Part shown: one piece after another, positions 5,758 through 5,760 of the stretch | Layout: each line of letters opens with the position of its first letter | Numbering within the stretch: the first letter of the stretch is position 1 | Origin: CAZFZT01 sp964523675 | GTDB taxonomy: Bacteria; Planctomycetota; Phycisphaerae; Phycisphaerales; SM1A02 | DNA: 5,760 nucleotides | Assembly (NCBI GenBank): GCA_964523675.1 | Contig: CAZFZT010000128.1 | Span: 1 to 5,760, forward strand | Reading direction: 5' to 3' | Translations under genes and position numbers: made by a program | Notes under the pieces: generated by a model | What the model saw: only the letters and a program-made list of their open reading frames with translations | The model's database searches: none | Told to the model about the DNA's origin: nothing

Positions 5758-5760
5758 AGT

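Overview
The window looks like a chromosomal segment of a GC-rich planctomycete, most likely of the Phycisphaerae type. This is inferred from two things. One secreted protein ends in paired dockerin-like EF-hand repeats of the form DLxGDGSVGVPDLLALL...WG.C, a tail common on exported proteins of that group. A second secreted protein is built from cysteine-rich Kazal-like repeats. No rRNA or marker gene is present to prove the taxonomy. All supported genes lie on the minus strand and are described here in transcription order, from high to low coordinates.

At 5709-4402 lies a complete exported seven-bladed beta-propeller protein (lactonase/YncE-like) with a Sec signal peptide and a C-terminal dockerin-like pair. 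It has a strong ribosome binding site. A perfect 7-bp hairpin lies just upstream, at the window edge. An 83-base gap without a convincing terminator follows.

At 4318-619 lies the core of the window, a tightly packed three-gene operon hpnC-hpnD-hpnE. It encodes the bacterial three-step route from farnesyl diphosphate to squalene. HpnD makes presqualene diphosphate, HpnC converts it to hydroxysqualene, and the FAD enzyme HpnE reduces that to squalene. The genes are joined by TAATG (hpnC/hpnD) and ATGA (hpnD/hpnE) overlaps, which suggests translational coupling and fixed stoichiometry. Active-site motifs are intact in all three. Each protein carries a low-complexity insertion rich in Ser/Ala/Gly/Pro/Asp at a loop; the one in HpnC is the largest. 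No squalene-hopene cyclase, squalene epoxidase or carotenoid gene is in the window, so the fate of the squalene (hopanoid, sterol or C30 carotenoid) cannot be read here.

At 618-419 is a 200-base intergenic stretch. It contains a degenerate heptanucleotide tandem repeat right after hpnE and a short direct repeat nearer the next gene. At 418-1 is the 5' part of a secreted cysteine-rich gene with 70-residue Kazal-like repeats, which runs off the window.

The central operon is a known system. The parts worth a second look are the loop insertions in the three enzymes, the two secreted modular proteins with their shared leader sequence, and the heptamer repeat. I found no evidence for a wholly new system, CRISPR array, insertion sequence, tRNA or rRNA.
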